Below, in pieces: positions 53,076 through 61,473 of a stretch of DNA of 64,000 bases. The stretch's first letter is position 1. Each line of letters begins with the position of its first letter. The position numbers and the translations under genes were made by a program. Source of the DNA: Oceanicaulis alexandrii DSM 11625. Its GTDB lineage: Bacteria; Pseudomonadota; Alphaproteobacteria; Caulobacterales; Maricaulaceae. The stretch lies in the NCBI RefSeq assembly GCF_000420265.1, contig NZ_ATUP01000002.1, forward strand, positions 64,501-128,500, read 5' to 3'. The notes below the pieces were generated by a model, which saw only the letters and a program-made list of their open reading frames with translations, did not search any database and had not been told where the DNA came from.

Positions 53076-53144
53076 GGTCTGCAATCCTTAACCCGGATTG
53101 ATCGTGCAATACACGTCTTGAAGTTTTCCGGGAGTGATTCCCGG

Positions 53145-53168
53145 TCATCCACAGGCGGCTGTGGACAA
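53145..53168. promoter_or_regulatory. Pair of inverted DnaA-box-like 9-mers upstream of dnaB
   Basis: TCATCCACA (53145-53153) and TGTGGACAA (53160-53168, reverse complement TTGTCCACA) each differ by one base from the DnaA consensus TTATCCACA and are separated by six bases. A CCGGGAGTGATTCCCGG hairpin lies just next to them (53128-53144). The location between dnaB and the divergent sigma gene suggests DnaA control or local DnaA binding. Confidence 0.5.
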
Positions 53169-53304
53169 GTCCGAAAGCCTCGCCGGAACAGTCGTAAAGC
53201 CATTGATCCGCGCGGGAAGGGGGATGTGCTGGGAAAAAGTGTTTGTGTCAATGAACCCGATTGGCTCCCCGTCGCACCTTGTCTCCTGAACGAAAGGACA
53301 GGGC

Positions 53305-53856
53305 ATGAGCCAGGATCTTGAACGCGCACTGGACGGCTATCTCGCCGCCTCCGCCCGCACCGGCGACCGCCGGGCGCTCGGCGCGCTGGCGAGCCGCTGG
53401 ACGCCGCGCCTGTCCGCCTTCGCCTGGCGCCTGATGGGCGATGCGGATGGCGTGGAGGAGGCGGTGCAGGATTCCTGGGTTGAGATCCTCAAAGATCTGC
53501 CGCGCTTAAGGGATGTGGACGCCTTTCCGGCGTTCGCGTTTCGCATTGTCCAGCGCCGTTGCGCGCGCCTGATCCGTCAGCGCCAGTCCGGCCGCCGCCT
53601 GAAAGCGGACGCCCAAGCTGAACCGCCGCCTGAATCCCATGATCCGGACCGGGCGGTGGACGCCTTGCGCATCCGTGAGGCCATGCGTGATTTGCCGCCT
53701 GAGCAGCACGCGGCGCTCTGGCTGTATCACATCCAGGGTTTGAACGTGGCGGAGATCGCCGCCGCGCTCGACGTCCCGACGGGCACGATCAAGACCCGTC
53801 TCATGCATGCGCGCCGGAAAATCGCCGCGCAACTCCAAGGAGGATCCGATGAGTGA
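53305..53856 (+). CDS. ECF-type RNA polymerase sigma factor
   Basis: A 183-residue sigma factor with regions 2 (GDADGVEEAVQDSWVEILKDL, shown in part; FPAFAFRIVQRRCARL) and 4 (LNVAEIAAALDVPTGTIKTRL). It differs strongly from the ECF factor at 39145. Its end overlaps the following membrane protein gene by eight bases, so the two are coupled. The inducing signal is unknown. Confidence 0.9.
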   Translation: MSQDLERALDGYLAASARTGDRRALGALASRWTPRLSAFAWRLMGDADGVEEAVQDSWVEILKDLPRLRDVDAFPAFAFRIVQRRCARLIRQRQSGRRLKADAQAEPPPESHDPDRAVDALRIREAMRDLPPEQHAALWLYHIQGLNVAEIAAALDVPTGTIKTRLMHARRKIAAQLQGGSDE

Positions 53857-54223
53857 TCTCGACCGCATGATTGAAGACAGCCTGCGAGAGGCTGACGGCC
53901 GCTCGCCCCAGCTCGATCTCGAGCCGGGCTATTTCGCCCAGGCGCTCAGCCTGTTCACCGGCCGCACCGCTTGGGTGCACTGGACGATCATGATCGCTCA
54001 GGCGCTGATGTTCATCGGCGGGGCATTCTGCGCGGTGAAATTCTACCAGGCGGGCGCCGTGATGGAGGCGCTGCGCTGGGGGCTGCCCTCTGTGGTGCTT
54101 CTGGTGTTTTCCGCCATCTTCAAGAGCACGCTGGCGCCCAAGATGGAGACCAATCGGCTCCTGATGGAGATCCGCCGCGTGGAATTGCGCATCGAGCGGA
54201 TGCGGTCCGAGCGGGAGGGCTAG
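53849..54223 (+). CDS. Membrane protein coupled to the ECF sigma factor (anti-sigma candidate)
   Basis: A 124-residue protein with a hydrophilic N-terminal segment (LDRMIEDSLREADG), then two membrane helices (about 43-62 and 72-90) and a basic helical C-terminal tail (METNRLLMEIRRVELRIERM) that looks like a coiled coil. AAGGAGGA precedes ATG 53849 within the end of the sigma gene. By position it should bind or regulate the sigma, but no known anti-sigma motif is seen. It resembles small membrane proteins of unknown function that travel with ECF sigma genes. Confidence 0.72.
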   Translation: MSDLDRMIEDSLREADGRSPQLDLEPGYFAQALSLFTGRTAWVHWTIMIAQALMFIGGAFCAVKFYQAGAVMEALRWGLPSVVLLVFSAIFKSTLAPKMETNRLLMEIRRVELRIERMRSEREG

Positions 54224-54226
54224 ACC

Positions 54227-54523
54227 ATGCGCCTTTTGGTCGGAATGTGTGCAGTTCTCATCACCCTCGGCGCGGCGTTCGATCTGTTGATCGTGATAGA
54301 TCTGATCAACCGCGACAGTTTGAGGCTGAGCGTCGGGACTTATCTGAGCCAGGGCCCGGAGTTTGTACGCTGGGTTCGCGAGGTGCTCGGCATGGCCTTT
54401 TCAGAGGCAGTCGTCTCGCCAGTCTTCGCTTTGCCTGCAGGATGGTTTTTCGGGCTTCGCGCCACTGCATTCACACTCTTGGCGACCCTGATCTTCGCCA
54501 GCCTTAAACTTCGGTCGGTCTAG
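54227..54523 (+). CDS. Small membrane protein, third gene of the sigma cassette
   Basis: A 98-residue protein with two or three hydrophobic segments (about residues 3-28, 55-70 weakly, and 70-93). It begins three bases after the previous stop and is surely cotranscribed. No family is recognised. A bidirectional terminator follows, ending the cassette. Confidence 0.65.
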   Translation: MRLLVGMCAVLITLGAAFDLLIVIDLINRDSLRLSVGTYLSQGPEFVRWVREVLGMAFSEAVVSPVFALPAGWFFGLRATAFTLLATLIFASLKLRSV

Positions 54524-54534
54524 CCCAAACGAAA

Positions 54535-54563
54535 ACGGGCGGCTCTGTGTGAGAGCCGCCCGT
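54535..54563. terminator. Bidirectional terminator between the sigma cassette and rplI
   Basis: Stem ACGGGCGGCTC with the complementary GAGCCGCCCGT and a short loop; an A-rich flank before it gives a T-run for the minus-strand ribosomal operon. Confidence 0.85.
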
Positions 54564-54588
54564 CGTCAGATCAGAAGAGTTGAAAGCC

Positions 54589-55209
54589 CTAGCTTTCGGT
54601 TTCTTCAGTCTCTTCGGCGTCCGCATCGTTGGAGCCGTAATCATCGTCGTCGCCTTCGACGCCGGACTCTGCGAGTTCGACGGCCTGGGCTTCGGCCAGA
54701 GCGCGGTCTTCATCAGCGGCGGACGCGATCACGTCCTCGCCTTTGGCCTGACGCTCGGCTTCGTCCTCGGTGCGGGCGATGTTGATGGTGATCGTGGTGT
54801 CCACATCCGCGTGCAGAACCAGGCGCACTTCGTGCAGACCCAGCGTCTTGATCGCGGTGTTCAGGTCCACCATGCCGCGGGTGACCGCGAATTCCGGCGT
54901 GGAGGCTGCGTCGGCGATGTCACGGGTGGACACCGAACCGTACAGCTGGCCGGATTCAGACGCCTGGCGGATCAGCACGAAGGTCGCGCCGTCCAGGTGA
55001 GAGCCTTCCTCGCGGGCCTTGGCGGCGCGCTCGGCGTTCAGCTTCTCGATTGCTTCGCGCTCGCGCTCGAAGCGTTCCATGTTGGCGTTGGTGGCGCGCA
55101 GCGCTTTGGCTTGCGGCAGCAGGAAGTTGCGGGCGTAACCCGGCTTCACCGTCACCACGTCGCCGATGGCGCCGAGCTTTTCGACACGTTCAAGCAGAAC
55201 AACTTGCAT
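54589..55209 (-). CDS. rplI: 50S ribosomal protein L9
   Basis: A 206-residue ribosomal protein. The N-terminal rRNA-binding domain (VVLLERVEKLGAIGDVVTVK, shown in part; PGYARNFLLP) and central helix are typical. The C-terminal end is extended beyond the roughly 150 residues of E. coli L9 by an acidic tail (EGDDDDYGSNDADAEETEE), as seen in alphaproteobacteria. It follows rpsR by 14 bases as the last gene of the operon. Confidence 0.96.
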   Translation of the reverse strand: MQVVLLERVEKLGAIGDVVTVKPGYARNFLLPQAKALRATNANMERFEREREAIEKLNAERAAKAREEGSHLDGATFVLIRQASESGQLYGSVSTRDIADAASTPEFAVTRGMVDLNTAIKTLGLHEVRLVLHADVDTTITINIARTEDEAERQAKGEDVIASAADEDRALAEAQAVELAESGVEGDDDDYGSNDADAEETEETES

Positions 55210-55223
55210 GGTCTTAAGCTCCC

Positions 55224-55478
55224 TTAATCGACGGCGTACGGCAGAAGGGCCAGAACACGAGCGCGCTTGATGGCGCGGGCGAGTTCACGCTGCTTCTTGG
55301 CCGACACGGCGGTGATGCGAGACGGCACGATCTTGCCGCGTTCGGACATGTAACGCTGAAGCAGCTTGATGTCCTTGTAGTCGATCTTCGGCGCATTTTC
55401 GCCGGAGAACGGGCAAACCTTGCGGCGGCGCTGGAACGCGCGGCGAGCAGGGACGTTGGAGATGGAGATCTCAGCCAT
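55224..55478 (-). CDS. rpsR: 30S ribosomal protein S18
   Basis: An 84-residue ribosomal protein that pairs with S6 on the platform of the 30S subunit. The core [19 protein letters not shown] and the [20 protein letters not shown] block are typical. It lies between rpsF and rplI, the standard order. Confidence 0.97.
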   Translation of the reverse strand: MAEISISNVPARRAFQRRRKVCPFSGENAPKIDYKDIKLLQRYMSERGKIVPSRITAVSAKKQRELARAIKRARVLALLPYAVD

Positions 55479-55491
55479 GTTCCGGGACTCC

Positions 55492-55842
55492 CTAGCGGCG
55501 TTCGCGGCGCTTGCGGTCTTCGCCTTTGCGAAGCACAGCGCTCGGTTCTTCGTTCAGTTCGTCGACGCGGCAGGTCATGTAGCGCATGACGTCGTCGGCG
55601 AAGCGCTGGCGGTAATCGAGAGCTTCAAGCACCTCGTTGCCAGCTTCCATGTCCAGATAGCCGTAATGGCCTTTCCGGTTTTTGTTCATGCGATAAGCCA
55701 GCGTGCGCAGACCCCAGTATTCGGTCTTGTGCACCTTGCCGCCTTTTTCCTCGATCAGAGCCTTGAGCTCTTCGATCGAAGATTCCATCTGCGTCGGAGA
55801 AACATCCGGGCGCGCGATGAACACGTGTTCGTATTTGTTCAT
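55492..55842 (-). CDS. rpsF: 30S ribosomal protein S6
   Basis: A 116-residue ribosomal protein with the pattern [18 protein letters not shown] and [18 protein letters not shown], plus a basic C-terminal tail ([11 protein letters not shown]). The ATG at 55842 matches family length; the frame is open further upstream without coding character. A GC-rich leader of about 140 bases precedes it, with a hairpin that may be the S6:S18 autoregulatory site. Confidence 0.97.
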   Translation of the reverse strand: MNKYEHVFIARPDVSPTQMESSIEELKALIEEKGGKVHKTEYWGLRTLAYRMNKNRKGHYGYLDMEAGNEVLEALDYRQRFADDVMRYMTCRVDELNEEPSAVLRKGEDRKRRERR

Positions 55843-55883
55843 AAGACGTTGTCGTCCCTTCTGAAGGGCCGCGGCGCAAGCAA

Positions 55884-55901
55884 CATCCGAAGGGCCGGAT
55901 G
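55884..55901 (-). promoter_or_regulatory. Leader hairpin upstream of rpsF
   Basis: On the minus strand CATCCG-GCCCTT-CGGATG forms a six-base stem in the rpsF leader, 42-59 bases before the start. Many bacteria have an S6:S18-binding leader RNA in this place; the exact motif is not confirmed here. Confidence 0.3.
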
Positions 55902-55986
55902 GTCTCACGTCGGCTCCCCTGGTCCCGCCCGACACACAATGCCGAGACGGACCACGACCAGAGGACCGCAGCCGGTGAAGCCGCGG

Positions 55987-56015
55987 TGTATAAGCGAAGG
56001 CGGACGCGGGCGCAA
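55987..56015 (-). promoter_or_regulatory. Candidate sigma-70 promoter of the rpsF operon
   Basis: On the minus strand TTGCGC (-35) and TATACA (-10) are separated by exactly 17 bases, about 145 bases upstream of rpsF. Both match the consensus partly; the spacing is ideal. Confidence 0.5.
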
Positions 56016-56090
56016 GCGGGTCGAGACCTTGCCACTCAAGCTGCGCCCGGCTATCCCGCGTGCAATCAGAGTTGCGAGGGAGGACGCCGC

Positions 56091-57032
56091 ATGGCGCTTG
56101 CATTCACTTTTCCCGGACAGGGCAGCCAGGCCGTCGGCATGGGCAAGGCGCTGGCGGACAGCTTCGCGTCGGCGCGCGCCGTCTTTGACGAGGTGGACGA
56201 GGCCCTGGGCCAGAACCTGTCCGAGCTGATGTGGGACGGGCCGATTGAAGAGATCACCCTGACCGAGAACGCCCAGCCCGCCATCATGGCGGTGTCGCTG
56301 GCGGCGATGGCGGCGCTGAAATCCGATTTCGACGTGGATGTGACGGCGGCGAAATTCGTGGCCGGTCACTCGCTGGGCGAATATTCCGCCCTGTGCGCCG
56401 CGGGCGCGCTGTCGGTTTCGGACGCGGCGAAGCTGCTGAAGCTGCGCGGCCAGTCCATGCAGAAAGCCGTGCCGGTCGGGCAGGGCGCCATGGCGGCGCT
56501 GCTGGGCGCCGAGATGGACCAGGCTGAGCAGGCGATCACTCAGGCCGCAACGAGCGGCATCGTGACCATCGCCAATGACAACGCCCCCGGTCAGATCGTG
56601 ATCTCGGGCGACAAGGCGGCCGTGGACGCCGCGATTGCCGCGATCAAGGAGATGGGCGTGCGCAAGGCGATGCTGCTGCCGGTCTCCGCGCCGTTCCACT
56701 GCCCGCTGATGCAGCCTGCCGCCGACGCCATGGCGGAGGCGCTGAAAGACGCGCAGATGTCCAATCCGTCGGTACCGGTCGTCACCAATGTCAGCGCCGG
56801 GCCGGTGTCGGATGCAGAAACCCTGCGCGCCCAGCTGGTTGAACAGGTCACCGGCAAAGTGCGCTGGCGCGAGAGCGTCGATGCGATGCATGCTGCCGGC
56901 GTGGAGCAATTCGTGGAGGCGGGCGCCAAGGTGCTCACCACCATGCTCAAGCGGCATATCAAAGAGGCGCAGGGCACAGCGCTTGTGACCGCCGAAGATC
57001 TGGAAGCCTTCGCAGCTTCTCTGAAGGGATAG
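56091..57032 (+). CDS. fabD: Malonyl-CoA:ACP transacylase
   Basis: Loads malonate on acyl carrier protein for fatty-acid synthesis. The 313-residue protein has FTFPGQGSQ at the start, the nucleophile GHSLGEYSA (Ser94) and the catalytic His in VSAPFHCPLM. ATG 56091 follows GAGGGAGGA. First gene of the fab operon; fabG follows after six bases. Confidence 0.96.
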   Translation: MALAFTFPGQGSQAVGMGKALADSFASARAVFDEVDEALGQNLSELMWDGPIEEITLTENAQPAIMAVSLAAMAALKSDFDVDVTAAKFVAGHSLGEYSALCAAGALSVSDAAKLLKLRGQSMQKAVPVGQGAMAALLGAEMDQAEQAITQAATSGIVTIANDNAPGQIVISGDKAAVDAAIAAIKEMGVRKAMLLPVSAPFHCPLMQPAADAMAEALKDAQMSNPSVPVVTNVSAGPVSDAETLRAQLVEQVTGKVRWRESVDAMHAAGVEQFVEAGAKVLTTMLKRHIKEAQGTALVTAEDLEAFAASLKG

Positions 57033-57038
57033 ATTTAC

Positions 57039-57776
57039 ATGTTTGATCTGACTGGGAAAAAAGCGCTCGTCACGGGCGCGACCGGCGGCCTGGGCTCTGC
57101 GATTGCGCGCTCACTGCATGCGGCAGGCGCCTCGGTGGCGCTGTCGGGCACGCGTGAGGCAGTGCTGAAAGAGCTGGCGGATGAGCTGGGCGAGCGCACG
57201 GCGGTCTGTCCGGCGAACCTGTCGGACGCTGACAGCGTCGACGCCCTGCCCAAGCAGGCGTCTGAAGCGCTCGATGGCCTGGACATCCTGATCTCCAACG
57301 CCGGCGTTACCCGCGATCAGCTGCTGATGCGGATGAAGGACGAGGACTGGGACACGGTCATCAAGGTCAATCTGGAAGCCCATTACCGCCTGTCCAAGGC
57401 CGCAATGCGGGGCATGATGAAGCAGCGTTTCGGCCGCATCATCGGCATCACCTCCATCGTCGGCGTCACCGGTAATGCGGGTCAGACCAATTACGCAGCG
57501 TCCAAGGCCGGCATGATCGGTTTCACGAAAGCGTTGGCCCAGGAAGTCGCGTCGCGCGGCGTGACGGCCAATTGCGTGGCGCCGGGATTCATCGAATCGC
57601 CGATGACCGACGCGCTGACCGATGACCAGAAGGCGGCGATTCTCTCCACGATTCCGGCTGGCAAGCTGGGTCAGGGATCAGATATTGCAGCTGCGTGCGT
57701 GTATCTCGCCAGTGCGGAAGCCGGTTATGTCACCGGTCAGACCTTGCACGTGAACGGCGGTATGGCGATGATCTAG
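57039..57776 (+). CDS. fabG: 3-oxoacyl-ACP reductase
   Basis: NADPH-dependent reduction of beta-ketoacyl-ACP, 245 residues. SDR motifs are TGATGGLGSA (12-21), ISNAGVTRD, the catalytic Ser/Tyr/Lys in GITSIVGVTG and YAASKAGMIGF, and the C-terminal GQTLHVNGGMAMI typical of FabG. It is six bases after fabD. A perfect palindrome lies just after the stop, then acpP starts about 190 bases later. Confidence 0.95.
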   Translation: MFDLTGKKALVTGATGGLGSAIARSLHAAGASVALSGTREAVLKELADELGERTAVCPANLSDADSVDALPKQASEALDGLDILISNAGVTRDQLLMRMKDEDWDTVIKVNLEAHYRLSKAAMRGMMKQRFGRIIGITSIVGVTGNAGQTNYAASKAGMIGFTKALAQEVASRGVTANCVAPGFIESPMTDALTDDQKAAILSTIPAGKLGQGSDIAAACVYLASAEAGYVTGQTLHVNGGMAMI

Positions 57777-57784
57777 GCTTGATT

Positions 57785-57802
57785 GGTCCGGGCGCCCGGA
57801 CC
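57785..57802 (+). terminator. Perfect palindrome after fabG (weak terminator or processing site)
   Basis: GGTCCGGGCGCCCGGACC is a perfect 18-base palindrome nine bases after the fabG stop. No T run follows, so it may slow transcription or stabilise the fabDG mRNA rather than end it; acpP usually needs a higher expression level than fabDG. Confidence 0.4.
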
Positions 57803-57962
57803 GACTTGCCAGACAGTGTGCGGCTGGCGTACGAGTTTTCGGCGTGTTATCAGCCCGCACGCTTCACGGGGGAAGGACTTGAACCTTCCTTGCGTAAACA
57901 ACACCTAGGAAGCGCGACGCCCGCCGGGATGTCCGCAAAACAGAATTTGAAAAGGGACCGAC

Positions 57963-58199
57963 ATGTCCGACGTTCTTGAGCGCGTTAAAAAGATCGTTGT
58001 CGAGCATCTCGACGTTGAAGCCGAAAAAGTGACCGAGAAGGCTTCCTTCATCGATGATCTGGGCGCTGACTCTCTCGACAATGTCGAGCTGGTCATGGCG
58101 TTCGAAGAAGAATTTGATATCGAAATCCCCGACGATGCCGCTGAGCACATCCAGACGGTCGGTGATGCGGTGAAATTCATCTCCGAAAAGCTCGGCTAA
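57963..58199 (+). CDS. acpP: Acyl carrier protein
   Basis: A 78-residue acidic protein that carries growing fatty acids on phosphopantetheine attached to Ser37 in [15 protein letters not shown]. The whole length matches AcpP. AAGGGA precedes the ATG. A small hairpin GGAAGG-ACTTGAA-CCTTCC (57872-57890) lies in the leader. fabF follows 15 bases downstream. Confidence 0.98.
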   Translation: MSDVLERVKKIVVEHLDVEAEKVTEKASFIDDLGADSLDNVELVMAFEEEFDIEIPDDAAEHIQTVGDAVKFISEKLG

Positions 58200-58214
58200 G
58201 CCGGAGCATATCTC

Positions 58215-59504
58215 ATGTCGAAGCGTCGCGTCGTCGTGACCGGGTTGGGGCTTGTGTCCCCGCTCGGCTGCGGAACTGAACATGTCTGGTCCCGGATTAT
58301 CGCCGGGGAGTCAGGCTTGGCGAAGATCGAACACTTTGATGTGTCCGATCTGTCCAGTCACGTGGCGGGTATCATCCCGCGCGTCGACGGGCGCAACGGC
58401 GGGGGCGAAGGCGTCCCCGGGTCGTTTGACCCTGATGCGGTGATGCCCGCGCGAGATCGCAAGCGCATCGACGAATTTATCCTTTACGGCATCGCCGCCG
58501 CCGACGAGGCGCTCGCTCATTCCGGCTGGAAAGCGGAGAGTGAAGAGGCCAAGGAACGCGCAGGCGTTCTGATCGGGTCTGGCATTGGCGGTCTTCAGAC
58601 CATCTATGACGCCTCGGTCACGCTGCACGAGCGCGGTCCGCGCAAACTCAGCCCGTTTGTGATTCCGGCCATGCTGATCAACCTCGCCTCCGGCCAGGTT
58701 TCGATCCGTCATGGCCTCAAAGGCCCGAACCACGCCGTGGTGACGGCGTGCTCCACCGGCGCCCACGCCATTGGCGACGCCGCCCGTCTGATCGCCTATG
58801 GCGATGCGGACATGATGGTGGCGGGCGGTGCGGAAAGCGCCATCACCCGTCTGGGCTATGGCGGCTTCGGCGCAGCGCGCGCCCTGTCCACCGGCTTCAA
58901 TGACAATCCCAAGGCGGCTTCGCGTCCCTGGGACAAGGACCGCGACGGCTTCGTCATGGGCGAGGGCGCAGGCGTTGTCATTCTTGAAGAATACGAAGCG
59001 GCGAAAGCCCGCGGCGCGACGATTTACGCTGAAGTGCGCGGCTATGGCCTGTCCGGTGACGCCCACCACATCACGGCCCCGGCCGATGATGGCGATGGCG
59101 GTTTCCGCGCCATGAAAGCTGCGCTCAAGAGCGCCGGGCTGACGCCTGCGGACATCGGTTATGTGAATGCGCACGGCACCTCGACGCCCAAGGGCGACGA
59201 GATCGAGCTGGGCGCGGTGGAGCGTCTGTTCGGTGACGCCGCCTCTGATCTGGTGATGAGCTCGACGAAATCGGCCATCGGCCACCTTCTGGGCGCCGCC
59301 GGCGCTGTTGAGGCCGTGTTCTCCATCCTCGCCATGCGCGACGGCATTTGCCCGCCGACGCTCAACCTGGACAATCCGTCTGTTGAGACGCCGATCAATC
59401 TGGCGGCCAAGGGTGCGGTGAAGAAAGAGCTTTCGGCGGTTCTGTCGAACTCCTTCGGCTTTGGCGGCACCAACGCCTCGGTCGTCTTCGCCAAAGCTGA
59501 CTAG
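58215..59504 (+). CDS. fabF: 3-oxoacyl-ACP synthase II
   Basis: Elongating condensing enzyme of fatty-acid synthesis, 429 residues. Catalytic Cys179 is in VVTACSTGAHA, the two His are in NAHGTSTPKGD and KSAIGHLLGAAG, and the glycine-rich end GFGGTNASVVF is typical. It lies in the conserved acpP-fabF-mltG order. Confidence 0.97.
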   Translation: MSKRRVVVTGLGLVSPLGCGTEHVWSRIIAGESGLAKIEHFDVSDLSSHVAGIIPRVDGRNGGGEGVPGSFDPDAVMPARDRKRIDEFILYGIAAADEALAHSGWKAESEEAKERAGVLIGSGIGGLQTIYDASVTLHERGPRKLSPFVIPAMLINLASGQVSIRHGLKGPNHAVVTACSTGAHAIGDAARLIAYGDADMMVAGGAESAITRLGYGGFGAARALSTGFNDNPKAASRPWDKDRDGFVMGEGAGVVILEEYEAAKARGATIYAEVRGYGLSGDAHHITAPADDGDGGFRAMKAALKSAGLTPADIGYVNAHGTSTPKGDEIELGAVERLFGDAASDLVMSSTKSAIGHLLGAAGAVEAVFSILAMRDGICPPTLNLDNPSVETPINLAAKGAVKKELSAVLSNSFGFGGTNASVVFAKAD

Positions 59505-59518
59505 CGTCAGGATTGGTG

Positions 59519-60571
59519 ATGGGCGAGACGCAGACCCCCGCCACGAAACCTGAAAAGACGCGCGGGGGACTTGCGCGCCTGTTGCTCTGGCTCGCCGGAA
59601 TTCTGGTTGTGCTGGCGCTCATCGCGGCGGGCGCGGCCTATGGCGGCTGGGTCTGGATCAACCAGCAGTTCGTCGCGCCGGGGCCGGCTGCGGCCAATGA
59701 AACCGTGCTGTTGCCGCGCGGCGCCGGTCTGATCGCCATCGCTAACCAGCTGGAGCGCGAAGACCTGGTCGAGGACGCCCGGTTGTTTCGCGTCATGGTG
59801 ATGATTGACGGCGGCGACCGTGATTTGCGGGCCGGCGAGTTCGCCATCCCGGAAGCCGCCTCCATGGTCGAGATCTACGACATTCTGCGCTCGGGCCAGA
59901 CCATCCAGTATCCGGTGACGGCGGCGGAAGGCCTGACCACGGCGATGATCGCGCGCGTGGTTGAGGCTGCAGACGTTCTGACCGGTGAGATCGAGCGCTT
60001 GCCGGCCGAAGGCGCGCTGCTGCCTGAAACCTATCTGGTGAGCCGCGGCGACACGCGCCAGGGCGTGATCGACCGCATGCAGGCGGCTCAGGACGCGCTC
60101 ATCGAAGAACTGTGGCCGAACCGGGCTGACGATCTTCCTTTCGACACCCCGGAAGAAGCGATCATCCTCGCCTCGGTGGTGGAAAAAGAGACCGGCATCG
60201 CCCATGAGCGACCCATGGTGGCCTCGGTCTTCGTGAACCGGCTACGACGCGGCATGCGCCTTCAGAGCGACCCGACGATCATTTACGGCATTACACAGGG
60301 CGAGCCCCTGGGCCGCGGCATTCGCCGGTCCGAGCTCGACAGCACGTCCAATCCCTACAACACCTATCAGATTGACGGTCTGCCGCCGACGCCGATCGCC
60401 AATCCGGGCCGGGACGCGATCGCCGCGGTCCTGAACCCGCCTGAGGGCGAGTATTATTACTTCGTGGCGGACGGCACTGGCGGGCATGCGTTTGCATCCA
60501 GCCTGGCCGAGCATAATCGCAATGTGGCGCGCTGGCGCCGGATTGAACGCGAACGCGCCCAAGGGGGCTAG
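59519..60571 (+). CDS. mltG: Endolytic murein transglycosylase MltG
   Basis: A 350-residue YceG/MltG protein that cuts nascent glycan strands near the membrane. One N-terminal membrane helix (about 20-42) is followed by a LysM-like subdomain and the catalytic domain with the key Glu in LASVVEKETG and the conserved FVNRLRRGMRLQSDPTIIYG (shown in part) and SELDSTSNPYNTY. ATG 59519 has AGGA upstream; a TTG at 59513 and GTG at 59516 precede in frame. Confidence 0.93.
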   Translation: MGETQTPATKPEKTRGGLARLLLWLAGILVVLALIAAGAAYGGWVWINQQFVAPGPAAANETVLLPRGAGLIAIANQLEREDLVEDARLFRVMVMIDGGDRDLRAGEFAIPEAASMVEIYDILRSGQTIQYPVTAAEGLTTAMIARVVEAADVLTGEIERLPAEGALLPETYLVSRGDTRQGVIDRMQAAQDALIEELWPNRADDLPFDTPEEAIILASVVEKETGIAHERPMVASVFVNRLRRGMRLQSDPTIIYGITQGEPLGRGIRRSELDSTSNPYNTYQIDGLPPTPIANPGRDAIAAVLNPPEGEYYYFVADGTGGHAFASSLAEHNRNVARWRRIERERAQGG

Positions 60572-60586
60572 CGGGAGGCTATCGCA

Positions 60587-61468
60587 ATGACGCTGTCTGG
60601 CATGACAGGCTTCGCCCGGACTGAACGCTCGGGCGCTTACGGCGCCGTTTCCGTCGAGGCGCGGTCGGTCAACGGCAAGGGGCTGGATGTGCGCCTGCGC
60701 CTTCCCCAAGGGCTCGATGCGCTCGAAAATCCGATCCGCGAGCTGGCCAAGGCGCGTTTCACTCGAGGATCTATTTCACTCAATGTGACGCTGACGGCGC
60801 CGGACGCTGCGGGCGAAACCAGCATCGACCAGGCCCGGCTTCAGGCCTATGTGGACGCCACCGCTCATCTGGTGGATCGCGGCGGCGCCCGGGCTCCCTC
60901 CGTGGGTGAGCTGTTGGCGCTGAAGGGTGTGATCACCTCTGAAGACGCTGTGCTCAGCGAAGACCAGATTGACGCGCGCAACGCCGCCATTCTGGAGGCG
61001 GTCGAGGCCGCGTTTGACGGTCTGAAAGCGGCGCGGCTGGAAGAGGGCGCAGCGCTGAAAGGCATGCTCGACGCCCATCTGGGCGAGATCGCCGAGTTGC
61101 GCACCCAGGCCGCCGCGTGCGACAGCGCCATGCCGCAAGCCATCAAGGCGCGGCTTCAGGCCAAGCTTGAAGACCTGCTTGACGGGACGGTCGATCCGGA
61201 CCGTCTGGCGCAGGAAGCGGCCATGATGGCTGTGAAAGCGGATGTGCGCGAAGAGCTCGATCGGCTTAAAGCCCATATCGACAGCGCGCACGGGCTCATC
61301 GACGGGGGCTCGCCTTGCGGCCGGAAACTTGATTTCCTGTCTCAGGAATTCAATCGCGAAGCCAATACGCTGTGCTCGAAATCGAGCGACACTCAGCTGA
61401 CCAATATCGGACTGGCGCTCAAGGCGACGGTCGATCGCCTGCGTGAGCAGGTTCAGAATGTGGAGTAG
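60587..61468 (+). CDS. YicC family endoribonuclease
   Basis: A 293-residue YicC protein. It begins SGMTGFARTERSGAYG and ends with the strongly conserved FLSQEFNREANTLCSKS. The family has been shown to be an endoribonuclease that acts on structured RNA (clade YicC/YloC). Gene order yicC-gmk, five bases apart, is widely conserved, which supports the call. Middle part is helical (coiled). Confidence 0.93.
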   Translation: MTLSGMTGFARTERSGAYGAVSVEARSVNGKGLDVRLRLPQGLDALENPIRELAKARFTRGSISLNVTLTAPDAAGETSIDQARLQAYVDATAHLVDRGGARAPSVGELLALKGVITSEDAVLSEDQIDARNAAILEAVEAAFDGLKAARLEEGAALKGMLDAHLGEIAELRTQAAACDSAMPQAIKARLQAKLEDLLDGTVDPDRLAQEAAMMAVKADVREELDRLKAHIDSAHGLIDGGSPCGRKLDFLSQEFNREANTLCSKSSDTQLTNIGLALKATVDRLREQVQNVE

Positions 61469-61473
61469 GCGCC

